In this document: piece after piece, positions 1 through 11,300 of the stretch
Numbering within the stretch: position 1 is the first letter of the stretch
How the letters are laid out: every line of letters starts with the position of its first letter
Assembly (NCBI GenBank): GCA_040437565.1
Contig: JBDOQK010000019.1
Location: 124,001-188,000 of the forward strand
From: Albugo candida
Lineage: Eukaryota > Oomycota > Peronosporomycetes > Albuginales
Length of the DNA: 64,000 nucleotides
Direction: 5' to 3'
Notes under the pieces: model-generated
Database searches by the model: none
What the model was told of the DNA's origin: nothing
Seen by the model: the letters and a program-made list of their open reading frames with translations, nothing else
Program-made: the position numbers and the translations under genes

Positions 1-143
1 CCACGTACGATCACTTGCAATGGGAAGAAGATGCACGACAGAACCAGAAAATCGCGAGAAATATCAGTGAATTTGCATCGAACAAACCAAAAGATGGGAA
101 CAATGATCGACGTAGAGTGACTCCAGATGACTCGTTCTTGTAG
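1..143 (+). CDS. 3' end of an unidentified gene (cut by window start)
   Basis: An open frame enters the window and stops at TAG 141-143. It encodes about 46 residues, hydrophilic and charged, including WEEDARQNQKIARNI. I do not recognise the family. The alternative minus-strand frame over the same bases has no protein-like features. The gene is tail-to-tail with the CPBP protease gene that ends at 379, with 235 bp between them in which I see nothing else. Confidence 0.45.
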   Translation, partial: TYDHLQWEEDARQNQKIARNISEFASNKPKDGNNDRRRVTPDDSFL

Positions 144-378
144 CCAATGTGACAATGTCTTATTGAGAATTTATCAGTAATGAAAGTTTCCCAGCGTACT
201 CGTATCGCTGCTTTGATCCCTGAAAGACGTTCTCGTTGGATGTTTGGGACTGTTTTCATGGGTTTTATTGCTGTATATACCGTCTTCACTTGCGGGCAAA
301 AATGACATCAAATTATATTGCGGCCGGAGATGCACGAAAGCCCCATGCGCTCACAAGCCGAGGTGCCCAGTATCAAGG

Positions 379-2009
379 CTACGTGTAATCTCTTGCCAGC
401 GCCAAATGCGAGCAAGTTCGACGGCGTAGTCTCCGAATCGACGGCATCACTGAGGTCCATTTAAATAATTGAGATAAAATACAGGTCGAGAACCATACAG
501 TCACTAATAATGAGAGAGAGGCTTCCGAGCTAAAAAATGTAAATACAGCCAATTTTTCTTGAATAGGGGCGGTTAGTTGGCCAAACACGCTCACAATGAA
601 TCTGAACTCATCCGTGAGTAATTTCTTAACCCACAAGCGGAAAACGTACAATTTATGAGTCGCATGATAGATGACACTTGACCATATGATACAGCAGGAA
701 TAGCCTTGAATCCAGCACATAATGATCCGAGACCCGACCAAGAGCAATGTGAAAGAGGAGATGACATAAATCAGATGGAAATCTCTCGTCTCGGTCACCA
801 GGTAGCCAGATCCATTCGGTACGACTTGCATAGCTTCGACAATAATCATCGGCCAATGCCAGGACGCCCAAATAATGCCTGTAATGGCTGATGCTAGCAC
901 TGAACTATGACTAAAGATGATCTCTAGCGCTAGAACGAGAATGATAACAACAGCCATGGACTTCATAATCGAGTGAGTAAGTACCTGGGAATAAAGACCC
1001 ACTCCATCCGATTTCTTCCAAGAAGGCCAACAAGAGCCAGCTGCAGCCTGCATTGATTATCAGCAACATTCATCACCAGTGCAAAACGTATTCTTCTAAC
1101 CGATCGACTGAGATCCAATCGAAAGACCGAAATCATATCGACTTGGTGGAAGTGGATCCCACCAAATACCAAGCAAGCAGATATACAAAATGTAAAACAC
1201 CAAGCCTGAGTCTAACGCGTCAACATTATTAAAGCTGAAAATTAATTCCAGTTTGTGCACAAAAACCCGATTAAACTATCAGAAAAATCAGATATTCAAC
1301 TCTGCTTCCTCACTGCTCCGAAGCACGTACCGGATTGACCATTCGCGTCGCTGCTGTGAAAGAGAATGCCGCTACTTCACAAAGTACTGGAATGGTAAAG
1401 CTCAATAACGACAGTCGGAGCATCGCATGCGCTGGATAACACCGAAATAAATGTCGAAATGGAGGAATGTTCCAATTCGGCGGTGTATGACAAGCCTGCA
1501 GCCGCTGTTTTGCGACTAAAGCGTGCGTTAGTATCCCATACAAAACATCTATTCAAAGACGTACTGTGTCGTAGTGCGAGGGAAGCACAGTACGGACTAC
1601 TCAGCCACACAAGTCGACACACGAAAACATGCACACTTTGTGACGGAATGCCCCATTCTTTACAGAATATAAGTCCGGTGATCGATATGATAGTCATTGA
1701 GAACAACAGCACTAAGAAAGCAATCACAGCGTCACGATATGCGCATGTCACATCAGAAGTGAATAAGCCGTGAAAAAAGTATCCGTAGCGATGATGGTGG
1801 TACTGATTGGGTGGTTGTATGAGCGGATAGTGTTCCTCCCAAATGGTGGTTTTTTTCTTCTTTAGGGATTGTGGCTTAGCGGTGAGAGGACCGAGCTTAG
1901 AGGTACCGGGTTCTTTTATGACTGGATGGCTCGTATCGATCCAATTGGAAGTTGGAGGTATCGAATAAACACCGGAATTATAGTCAGTTTGCGACGAATT
2001 GCGAGTCAT
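379..2009 (-). CDS. CPBP-family (CAAX protease/Rce1-like) membrane protein
   Basis: Five exons read in order on the minus strand: 2009-1565, 1515-1314, 1234-1101, 1047-985 and 899-379. They splice in frame to 454 residues, and the introns are 49-85 nt with GT..AG ends. The first 90 or so residues are hydrophilic and cytosolic-looking; several hydrophobic segments follow. CPBP motif 1 is visible as EEIGW, split from motif 2 (IIWASWHWP) by an intron. A third block, SSVIYHATH, supplies the last His. The family consists of intramembrane metal/glutamate proteases that trim prenylated proteins, or of inactive relatives. The Arg usual after EExxW in motif 1 is Ser here, so activity is uncertain. An in-frame ATG at 2108 would add 33 residues; I chose 2009 because the extra part looks unlike protein. 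Confidence 0.75.
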
Positions 2010-2109
2010 AGTGAACGTGTGATTGTGTTCGCATATAATGGTACGATGAAGACTGCACGAAGGAGGAGCTCTTGGCTTTAATGAAGATCGATATCGATCG
2101 ACATGCACA

Positions 2110-4350
2110 GATTATATTACTTATCTTTATAAGATTTTGCAAGTTGTACTTTATTACAGAATCCAGCTGTGACATTGATCTCCAAGATTCAAAAGCTACT
2201 ATATATAACGTCGCCTCCAAGTGTGTGTTAACAAGTACATACAAAACGCAGCTGATTAAGAGCAAACGATCACAAAGGCGGAAGATCTCTGCCAAACGTG
2301 GCGAAAGTGAGATATACCATTAGATTCCTTCGATAAGATACTCTATCGCTACATTGACCATGCAAACAGAATTGGACTAAATGACTCCCAAATTATGTAA
2401 TGCATCCACAATCCAGCGACCAGATATACAATTCGATCTGCAAGAAGTTAGATGCTACTGCTTGCCATTCGGAAGATTACTCACCTGCGCGATTACGAGA
2501 TGAAATCACGACGGGAAGTAGCAACAGAAGACAATACTGCAGATACCCTTCTCCGCTATTTCTGTATTTGCGCTGTTAAGTAATTTGGAGGAGAAAAGGC
2601 TTGGATCTAGCGGCATAAAGGCTTCAGAGCAAATAGCACAGTCTGAGCGCATCTATCCTCGTCATGACGTCACGATACTCGTATTATCTGTGACAGCGAG
2701 CCCGGAAACTCTTTCTCACAAAGAACGGACGATAACTTTCAATTACTGCTCTATTCAAGTTGGCCGTCGAGATCGGTCCGCAACATTGAGCAAATAAAGC
2801 TCCATCCTTCCAATATCACCGAATGGAAACTGGTGGTAAGCAGGTTGCAAATGTGACGGCACCTGGGTATTATAGAAGAGATTACTACCCAAAATTGGAT
2901 GTCATTGTTCGATGCTCTGAATGCAAGGCCATGTAGGAGAAAAATTCAAGCATGAAAGATCAGAACACTGGTCTAAATACTTTCTAGGGGCAGCTTTTCG
3001 TGTCATAATTTCGTCTTCATGAATTGAGGTTACTAGAAGCCCCAAATGCGCGCCTAGACACACTAGTACAGACCTTCTTGACTTGGTATAATGAGTCTTA
3101 GCTATACTTTGATCAAAACGAGCAAGCATACCAAAAGATACCTGACCGAGACAATACCAAACGCAATTCCTCTCCGATCAGAACCTCAAGTCTCCAAAAC
3201 TAGATAGAAGTGTTCCAATGCTTTCCTAATTCCAATTGTCCGTATGAAAATCGAAGGTGTGTCAGTTTTAGGTGCTTACAAAACCCTGACTTTTGACACT
3301 CATGTTGTAGTTCGCCAAAGCCGAATTGTACTGACAAACGCTCTGTACTCAGGATTCGTTGATGTTTGCTAAACACCACATCGACATCAACGTTAAAGGC
3401 AAGAGAGATGTCAGATGCGGCCAATTTTGTTAAAAGTTCACGGAGGAAGTTTTTCTATCGGAATTTTCGCATAACAGCGACATTGTCCCACTCGTTCTAT
3501 TTTGCGTTTCTTTATACTTGATGTTGAGAAGCATCGTCAGTTTTCAACTTCATTGAGCATTCAATCGGGTACAATAGCTTTCGAAGTACAATCAACTATC
3601 AAGCACTATGAAATTCAAGGATGGTCGCATTACAGTCTTGTTCAAAGAATCTTTCTCAACTTTTTATTTTTAATATCATTACTACTTGCAAAAGATTGCT
3701 CTCCCTCTACGCATGATTGCCGGCATATGATTACGTATATTACAAATAAAGGCTATTTTTTCCCGCCAAATTGAAGCTACTTGATAAACGTCATTGCACA
3801 TTTTGCGCGGCAGTAAAATTTGAAAACGTCAGAATGACTCTAACTTACTCGAATAACATGCAAAATTATCAAACATTGACGACGGTCCAAGGCGCACGAA
3901 ACATGCCTCCAACGTTCGTACATGCTTATGTGAATTACATACAACAGACACTTATCATGTTTTCTAATAGGCCGATTAAACCAAAAACGACAGCTCTCGC
4001 AGTACATCGACCGATCTATAAATCGCTTGAGAAAAAACCGTTGAGAAGGGGTCCATCGATGCCATTTTTATGCGACGTTTCCCTGTCAGATATTGCGAAA
4101 TCGGTTGAAGGACACTTTGCACGAATAAAGTGACGGAAAGGTGATTCTGTAAAATGTCCGATGCAAATTGCGTGTAACATAGAAATAAATTATGGAAAAT
4201 CATTGGAAGTTTGAGATTGAATTGAAAAACGATTCTTGTATCATTTTGTGTGAAATATATCTGGCAAAGAATGAATGCTACAAGCTGTCATAGTGTGTAC
4301 TGTACACAAATCGGATTTCTCGATTGCGATTGCGTCCATAAAGAGCGTTT
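2110..4350. other. Stretch without a recognised gene
   Basis: About 2.2 kb with only short open frames. Two weak candidates can be noted. A minus-strand frame at 3200-3424 (74 codons) starts with MAASDISLAF. A plus-strand frame at 3771-4133 ends in a basic, plausible C terminus. Neither matches a family I know, and no introns joining them to neighbours could be established. They could be a fast-evolving or decayed gene, or chance. Confidence 0.4.
3771..4133 (+). CDS. Possible hypothetical protein, weak
   Basis: Open frame of 120 codons. The first codon, ATG at 3771, overlaps the stop of another short frame. The C-terminal third is basic and low in Cys (motif SLEKKPLRRG), which is more protein-like than the rest. 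It has no recognised domain, signal or membrane segment. It may be the last exon of a longer gene whose upstream exons I cannot place. Confidence 0.2.
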   Translation: MKLLDKRHCTFCAAVKFENVRMTLTYSNNMQNYQTLTTVQGARNMPPTFVHAYVNYIQQTLIMFSNRPIKPKTTALAVHRPIYKSLEKKPLRRGPSMPFLCDVSLSDIAKSVEGHFARIK

Positions 4351-4644
4351 TCACTGCAAGTCTTCTTCGACTTCCATCACATCTCCCGTTTCATTCAGCT
4401 TCTGTATGTCCTTCTCCGTCACTAAGCCTGATTTCACTAATTTCTGTTTTTCCGCTTCAAAATAAATGCGTCGGCGTTTGGCATTTTTCTTCTGTTTCTT
4501 CTTCGAAGGCAGCTGCTGTGTTAGCACTCTTACTTTACCCATTTCCTTTTGTGCGACCTTCTTAAAGTTCCTAACATCAGCGCGCTTCTTTCTGAGCAAT
4601 TTATGCTTCTTTTTATTCATCGTTTGGACAGCTTGCTTCGACAT
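4351..4644 (-). CDS. Small lysine-rich protein, probably nucleolar
   Basis: Single exon, 97 residues, ATG at 4644. It is extremely rich in Lys and Arg: runs such as KKKHKLLRKKR near residue 11 and KKKQKKNAKRRR near residue 49 look like nuclear or nucleolar targeting signals. A short acidic tail follows (EVEEDL). Proteins of this make-up are often ribosome-assembly or rRNA-associated factors, and the neighbours (mS33, Mrt4) fit that, but I cannot assign a named family. It is on the same strand as mS33 and about 140 bp downstream of it. Confidence 0.6.
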   Translation of the reverse strand: MSKQAVQTMNKKKHKLLRKKRADVRNFKKVAQKEMGKVRVLTQQLPSKKKQKKNAKRRRIYFEAEKQKLVKSGLVTEKDIQKLNETGDVMEVEEDLQ

Positions 4645-4787
4645 TAGCGTTAAATAGTTTGAGCAAATGATTGGAAATGGAAAGCAGCAAATTACTATTC
4701 ACATTCCGTACACATTATCTCTCAAGTACTTATCCTCACTAAAGTCTAGATACCCATGAAGTTGCACCAAGATAAACTCTCTATTTC

Positions 4788-5078
4788 TTATTTTTTCGCT
4801 CGCTTCCCTTCTCCTTTCTTCGGTGTTGACTTTCCTCTTCGTTTCATTTGTTCCCTTTTCGCTATTTTGTCCTCATTCAAAATCTGAAAGTTTGGATCTT
4901 TTCCTCCCATACGCAAAAGCATCGGCTTTTGGAACCAGCTTGCGACAACATCTCCTTTCAATTTTTTACGTATGACCTTACTGCCTGAACGAGTTCCATT
5001 CTGCGGCATTCGTTGGAAAATCTTACGACTTATCTCTGCCAATTGGGATGCGGGTGCCATGCTATTCCGCCAAACCAA
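4788..5078 (-). CDS. MRPS33: Mitochondrial ribosomal protein mS33
   Basis: Single exon, 96 residues, the usual size for mS33 (small subunit of the mitochondrial ribosome). The N-terminal part has the LAEISRKIFQR motif matching the SARIFGE-type segment of the family. The C terminus PKKGEGKRAKK is almost identical to the end of animal MRPS33. ATG at 5078 is used; a second in-frame ATG is six codons later and could be the true start. It is divergent from the epimerase gene, with about 93 bp between the two start codons. Confidence 0.85.
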   Translation of the reverse strand: MVWRNSMAPASQLAEISRKIFQRMPQNGTRSGSKVIRKKLKGDVVASWFQKPMLLRMGGKDPNFQILNEDKIAKREQMKRRGKSTPKKGEGKRAKK

Positions 5079-5171
5079 TTATATCCACTAACATGGCGAT
5101 AGCCAAGATGACCCAAGAACGTAATTATGAATTACAAAATCGGCTAATTGCGTAATATCCAGGCGGGGGAA

Positions 5172-5855
5172 ATGTGTCATAGTTGTCAATGCAAAATTGG
5201 ACCTTCCTTATTAGCGTCCGATCTCGCATCGATAAAGGACGAAGCACTTAAAGTTCTCAATGCTGGAGCTGACTACCTCCACCTGGACGTGATGGACGGG
5301 CATTTTGTCCCTAATATATCGTGGGGAGCTCCGGTGATCAAATGTTTGGGGAAGCATACTCCGAAAGCATTCTTTGACGTGCATATGATGGTCTCTGAGC
5401 CAGAGAAATGGGTTCAAGACATTGCTGACGCCGGAGGAGATCAGTTTACATTTCATCTAGAAGCTACAAATGATCCAAAGGCACTTATCGAGCAGATTCG
5501 CAAAGCAAATATGAAAGTCGGCGTAGCCATAAAGCCCGGAACTGAGGTAGAACACGTGTTCCCACTTGTGCATCTTGTAGACATGGTGTTGGTTATGACC
5601 GTAGAACCCGGATTTGGTGGACAAGTATTTATGGCAAATATGATGCCAAAAGTTGAGTTGTTGCGTAAATCTTATCCATCGCTAGACATTGAAGTGGATG
5701 GAGGTCTCGGTCCAAGCACAGTCGACATTGCTAGCAAAGCAGGTGCTAACATGATTGTCGCGGGAAGCTCAGTATTTCGTGCCGATGATCCGGGGAGTGT
5801 CATTGCACAGCTAAGAACAAGCGTTGAACGACTAGGAAACGGAAAAGCGGGGTAG
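5172..5855 (+). CDS. RPE: Ribulose-phosphate 3-epimerase
   Basis: 227 residues, one exon. It interconverts ribulose 5-phosphate and xylulose 5-phosphate in the pentose phosphate pathway. The TIM-barrel motifs are all present: KIGPSLLASD at the N terminus, LHLDVMDGHFVPN (metal-binding His and catalytic Asp), FDVHMMV (metal-binding His), MTVEPGFGGQ (phosphate loop and Met cap), and EVDGGLG (second catalytic Asp). ATG 5172 gives a start about 6 residues before KIGPS, as in cytosolic homologues. The frame is open a little further upstream but has no ATG. An ATG at 5093 would need a 35-nt intron, shorter than the others here. Confidence 0.95.
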   Translation: MCHSCQCKIGPSLLASDLASIKDEALKVLNAGADYLHLDVMDGHFVPNISWGAPVIKCLGKHTPKAFFDVHMMVSEPEKWVQDIADAGGDQFTFHLEATNDPKALIEQIRKANMKVGVAIKPGTEVEHVFPLVHLVDMVLVMTVEPGFGGQVFMANMMPKVELLRKSYPSLDIEVDGGLGPSTVDIASKAGANMIVAGSSVFRADDPGSVIAQLRTSVERLGNGKAG

Positions 5856-5919
5856 GATGAATGGAGCAGCTAATAATTTTTCAAGGGTCTCAATGAAAAT
5901 TTTTGTCAAAACTGCAGAT

Positions 5920-6888
5920 CTACATGACAGTGTCTTGATCATCACTATCAGTATCTTGCTTGTGATCGATAGGCGAAAATCGCTGATATTTTCCACCTGA
6001 CCAAACACTAACTAATTGTAGTCTAAATGTCGCCATTTTCCGATCAAAATGTGCCTATGTGTATATGAAGACTTGTCAATATAAAACGAATGGAGATCAA
6101 AGGTATATAGTAGCAACATACCAGCAATTTAGCCTGCTCGGGACTCAGCAACTTGCCTTCCGTGCAAATTGTGCACTCTTCTTGTAACACCACTTGCATA
6201 TTCTTCAAATCCACCAAAAGACCGAGTTCTCGTAGTGTCTGGACCATGCTTCCAGGAAATTGTGGCAATGGACCTTTCGGGATAACGATCGTTTCCATGG
6301 CACAAAATCCTCCACGCGGGTATTCCGGAATTTGAAACTTTTCAAACGCCTCCAAAATCTCTTCTTTGCTCCTGTTGCTGAAGAGTAAGCCGACATTGCC
6401 AGAAAGGTCCTAACAACGCATCTATGACTTTGATATCATCAGATAGAATTCGATTCTCACGTACCCGAGCTAATCGATGCAATTCATCCGCGTACTCTTC
6501 TTCTTTNNNNNNNNNNNNNNNNNNNNNNNNNNNNNNNNNNNNNNNNNNNNNNNNNNNNNNNNNNNNNNNNNNNNNNNNNNNNNNNNNNNNNNNNNNNNNN
6601 NNNNNNACCTTCATAACTTTATTTTTTCCTAAAAACATTCTGGAAACATTCAATTGATGGAGTGTGCAATCATACGCGGCTACGGCGCTTCACGAACCTG
6701 CTATCCCGCAATTCCATACGCACATCCTTCAAATGATTGGTTCGCATATTCTCAAAAGAAAACACAAATACAGCGCCATACTGATCGACAGCTTCACGAA
6801 GAGATGCGACTATGCTCTTCTTGAGTTCACTTCCCTTCTTACTCGTCTTTGTCAACGTATGTACTCGATGTCGCTTTGATTTCGGCAT
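5920..6888 (-). CDS. MRT4: mRNA turnover protein 4 homologue (ribosome assembly factor Mrt4)
   Basis: Nucleolar uL10-like factor that occupies the P-stalk site on pre-60S particles until P0 replaces it. The N terminus MPKSKRHR, the TKTSKKG motif and FGKNKVM-type block (here MFLGKNKVM) are family hallmarks, as are GLLFSNRSKEEI and the LSPEQAKLL segment. Exons: 6888-6698, 6639 into a gap, 6506-6465, 6409-6122 and 6053-5920. The introns at 6640-6697, 6410-6464 and 6054-6121 splice cleanly. The 100-N run at 6507-6606 removes a few codons after KNKVMK and possibly one intron. It is divergent from eIF3h, with about 210 bp between the start codons. Confidence 0.92.
6507..6606. other. Assembly gap (100 N) inside MRT4
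   Basis: Exactly 100 N. Unlike five of the other gaps, its flanks share no duplicated sequence. Comparison with the Mrt4 family suggests about 6-8 codons, and perhaps a short intron, are missing. Confidence 0.95.
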
Positions 6889-7099
6889 TGTAAATTGTCG
6901 TCAGATTTTTGGATTAGAAGAATATTTATTGGACAGGAATGATGTATTGTGATAGGTCTATTATTCGCGAATCATCTATCGGTTAAGACATATTAATCCA
7001 AGAGGAAGCGATCTTCTTCCTCGTTTTCACTGGTCGAAAACAAGCGATTCTCTTCACCAATACAATCGCCTGCATCCTTCGGTATTGTGCGTGATCAAA

Positions 7100-8263
7100 A
7101 TGGCCGCTTGGGGATTGCCACGCAACACAGCACCATCAACCGAACCCGTCCGAGATGAATCTCTGTCCAAGGATTCTGTTACTGCTGCTCTGAAGGAGCT
7201 GAAAGCCGTTGAGAAACGCGATATTTTCGAAGATGTCGAACCGGTTCAGTGTGTTCAGATCGAAGGCGTCGCCTTGCTTCAGATCATCAAACACTGTCAC
7301 GAAGATCCACTAACTTGTGTAACAGGGTCTCTGCTAGGCCTGGAACACGATTCAAATCTTGAAGTAACTAATTCCTTTCCATCTCCGTTGGTTTCGTCCT
7401 CTGCCACTTTCAAGCCCAATCGATTAGACTCGAATGAGTATCAGATTGAGATGATGAAACATCTTGGAGAAGTTGGAATGGATAACAATAAAGTAGGATG
7501 GTATCAGTCCGTGATAATGGGTACATATAGTACCACCTCAGTGATTGAGTCCCAATTTCAGTATCAGAAATCACTCGGCCCCAATGCGATCTGTTTGCTG
7601 TATGATGCTACAGAGACACGTAAAGGGATGCTGTCTCTAAAAGCGTTTCGACTGAAAAAGAGCTTTTATAGCGCGTACAAAGACGGGACTCTGACAAGCA
7701 AAAGGTGAGAATGTTTGCTCACTATCAAACGTTCTTTCAACTAATTTGTGAATAGTGCCAGTGGGGATGGAATTCGCTCGACGTCGATTATTGAAGAGCT
7801 TTCGATTCAAATTCACAACTCTGACTTGATACAATGCTATGTACAACAGCTCGTGGATAGAAATGAGTCCTTACTTCTAAATGGCTTGGAACGGCTCGAT
7901 TTGGCAAGCAATGCATACCTCGAGACAAACTTGAAAAACATCAGTTCGTGGGCAGATGAGTTGGCACAGGAGCATTTCAGATTTCAAAATCATGAGCGAA
8001 CACTTGCAAAGCAACGAGCTACATATCAACAGTGGCAGGCCCGCCAACGAGACGAAAACAAGCGATTGCGTGAGCATGGTCGTGAAGATGAACTTGTTCC
8101 AGAAAGTGATCCTGACTTTTTCGACACTGTCAATCAACCCTCCAAGCTGGAATCGCTCCTCATAACGAACCAGATGCAAACGTATTGCGACCAAATCAAT
8201 CGATTTGCCGGAACATCATTTCATAAATTGTTTTTAGCTTCTCAAATTCATAAAAAAGAGTAA
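7100..8263 (+). CDS. EIF3H: Translation initiation factor eIF3 subunit H
   Basis: 370 residues from two exons, 7100-7704 and 7756-8263. The 51-nt intron falls between KSFYSAYKDGTLTSK and SASGDGIRSTS. It is an MPN-domain subunit of the eIF3 complex. VQIEGVALLQIIKHC opens the MPN fold, and GSLLGLE and GWYQS fall where expected. The zinc-binding JAMM His residues are lacking, as in other eIF3h (a non-catalytic MPN). The C-terminal helical region runs to KEE*. ATG 7100 (MAAWGLPR) is the first ATG in frame. The stop is 108 bp before the kinesin start. Confidence 0.9.
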
Positions 8264-8371
8264 TCCTTGAATACATATCAAATTCGGGTCGTAAGCCTCT
8301 CCAAGAACCGATCATTTCGAGCCGCCACATTAAATATACCAAGCGGCAGCGTGCAAAAGTGACGATATAAC

Positions 8372-11300
8372 ATGACCGAGCCTAAAGAGATTGAGAACAT
8401 TCGAGTGGCTGTGCGATGTCGGCCCATGAACGACCGAGAAATTCGAGAGCAAGCGCAGTCTTGCTTCATTGAAGAGAGCGGACATGCGGTGCTAACAAAC
8501 CTCGACAATCCAATCGAGCGACACGAGTTTGGATTCGATCACGTTTACGGCACGCAGAGCTCCCAAGCACAGGTATTCCAAGACATTGGGGTTCCCATTT
8601 TGACCCGAGCTTTTGGCGGATACAATGGGACAATCTTCGCTTACGGCCAGACAGGCAGCGGGAAGACCTTTAGCATGGCTGGAGTACCCCGAGGAGGAAT
8701 GGAGCTGCAGGGTCTGATACCACGCATGAATAAAGCTATTTTCGATAAAATTCAGGAAGAGATACTACTTCATCCAACGAAATTGTTTTTGGTGGAATGT
8801 TCCTACTTTGAAATCTACAATGAGATCATTTACGATCTGCTCGATGGCACGGGAAATAAGAAGGGCAAAGGTGCTGGACTCGAGATAAAAGAACATTCTG
8901 TTCTTGGAATTTACGTCAAGGATTTACAGGAACGTGTGGTGGAGAACAGCGATGAAGTGAACGATCTGATGGGGCAGGGAGCTCAGGCTCGAACGGTTGG
9001 TGCCACGCAAATGAACGCCGAGTCTTCTAGATCGCATTCGATCTTCGTGATTAAAATTCATCAGAAAGATGGGAACGATGAGAGCAAGAATATATTCGCC
9101 AAGATCAATTTGGTCGATTTGGCAGGCTCCGAACGTGCTGCATCCACTGGGGCTCAAGGTGATCGACTCAAAGAAGGTGCAAATATAAACAAATCACTTA
9201 GTGCTTTAGGTAATGTCATTAATACACTTGTCGAGGTTTCAAGAAGTGGAAAAAAGCTATTTGTTCCTTATCGCAACTCCAAATTGACACGAGTACTTCA
9301 GGAATCACTTGGTGGAAATTCACTCTGCTCCATGCTGGCAACCTGCTCCCCAGCAAACATCAATTTCTCAGAGACATTGAGCACACTCAAGTACGCGAGC
9401 CGAGCGAAATCCATCAAAGTACAGGCAAAAAAGAACGAGACATCGAGTCAGATTGCACAATTGAATGAAGAAATCGCCAATTTGAAAAAAAAACTCACGG
9501 AACAAGTCGATGGTGGTGCTCGTCTCGCAGACAGCTCCATGGAAGAGAAGGATCAAGTCATGCTGAAATATGAAAAGCAAATTCAGGAAATGGAACGTGT
9601 ACGACTGCAAACGTGGGAGGACAAGGCCAAGCTTTCGAAACACCATCAGGTCGAAAGAAAACGGCTCACCGAGGAGAAAGCTATTGCTGATAGAAAAGTC
9701 GAGCAGGAACGCACGCGAAGATGGAAATTATTACAAGAGAAAAACGACCTGGAGCTTGCTTTTCGCACATTACGAGACTTGGATGTATCGTATTTTCAGA
9801 ATGATGCGCCTGAGAGTAGCTTCTCACCCGTGGATTCTTTGATGTGGATGGAGCAGGCAGAACGACTCAAGCGATTGGAAAATGGAGTCAGAGATCATCG
9901 GACTTTGATCCTCGTCTTCAAGGACTCGCTGGATCGCGATGTCAAAGTATGGAGCAAACGCGAGAGTGTAAATCGCCAAGGAGCCGGACCTTCCACGCAC
10001 GAAATCGCTGCTCGTCACATGTTGGCCGGTCATATCCACACGAAATTGAAAAATATCAGCGGAGAAACAGAAAAGCTTTTCAAATTGGAGTCGGAATGGA
10101 TACGCGTCGCGACGGAAGTGATCAATATGCTCATGTCATCACTGTATCAATTGAAGAAATCTGAGGAAAAAGGGGATGGAATCGCACACGGTGGGAAGTG
10201 TTTGCGAGCTGAAGATGCACAATTCAAAGAGGAGATGACAAAAGGCTTGATCATAACGCTTTCAATCGTGCAAAAGTATCGTGACCAAGTGGTGCTTGGT
10301 ATCCGACAACAGAGAGAGCAGGTATTCGCCACAAAGGATATCGATATCGAATTGAATAAAACTTTAGAGCTGCATCGAGACACTGAAGCCTTAGACGTTC
10401 GTAACGACACTGACGAGATATGTCGTGAGTCAACCAGCAAGGCGATGATATCGCCAGTCTACGCAAAGCTGCAATCAGTGGTCTCATTAGCACGCAATGA
10501 GATCCCAAAAAAGCCTGACGCTACTTTCTCAAAGCCCATCGATTTAGGCTGGCCCCATTTCCTTCATTCCATGACAATTCAATTCGACTATGCACCCAAA
10601 AGCTCAGTATCGAGCGAGGAAGCTCCGACCTCCAGCGAAAGCGTACCTCCATTTCGCCCGACAAACGAGCTCAAGGAAGAGTTTGAAAGGCTTCTCACTG
10701 TAGAAATTACGGGAGACGAAATCCAAGTGTATAAAATCCTGAGTCTCGTAATGTCGTGGAAAGATCTTCTCAAGTCGAATGCGATTCCATCCAAATTATT
10801 TTCCCGTCCACCAATACGCTTCCTGCATGATATCATTCGATCCGTAGTGGTAGCTACAGGCTATGGGGAATCCGCAGTGTCAAAGAACGAGTTGGATTAT
10901 CTGCAGCTTCCCGGCAAGTTGGAACGAGCCGATTTTTTGACCAAAATCCTCGACTTTGTCCAGGAAACGTACAACCAAATACAATGGAAGAATAATGTCG
11001 TCATCGCCGCTACAGCTTCCAACATTATGACTGGAAAACAAGTCCAAGACACCATGCAATTTCTCAGCTATTTCGCCCTTGCAGCTCTCGCCCATCTCAT
11101 TGCTCATCCTCGCGAAAATCAGCAAGTCGAGGACATGATACCGCATGAAAACAAGGACACGATGCAGCTGAGCGTCGCCTGCAGCCACGACGGAGAGATA
11201 TGGCAAGAGATTGGCGCTTTCACACTCCAATTGACTCAATTGCTCGATGAAAAAATAATAACTTTTCAATTTGGAACTTCCGACTCGGATGAGATGCTTC

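Noticed and set aside
379-1053. CPBP protease as a single-exon 224-residue gene
   Set aside because: That frame lacks the EEIGW motif, which lies in another frame joined by clear GT..AG introns.
5148-5171. Upstream start for the epimerase
   Set aside because: The upstream extension begins at TTG, not ATG; ATG 5172 fits the family N terminus.
6507-6606. Gap in MRT4 as another duplicated-flank artefact
   Set aside because: The sequences on the two sides do not match each other; it appears to be a real small gap.
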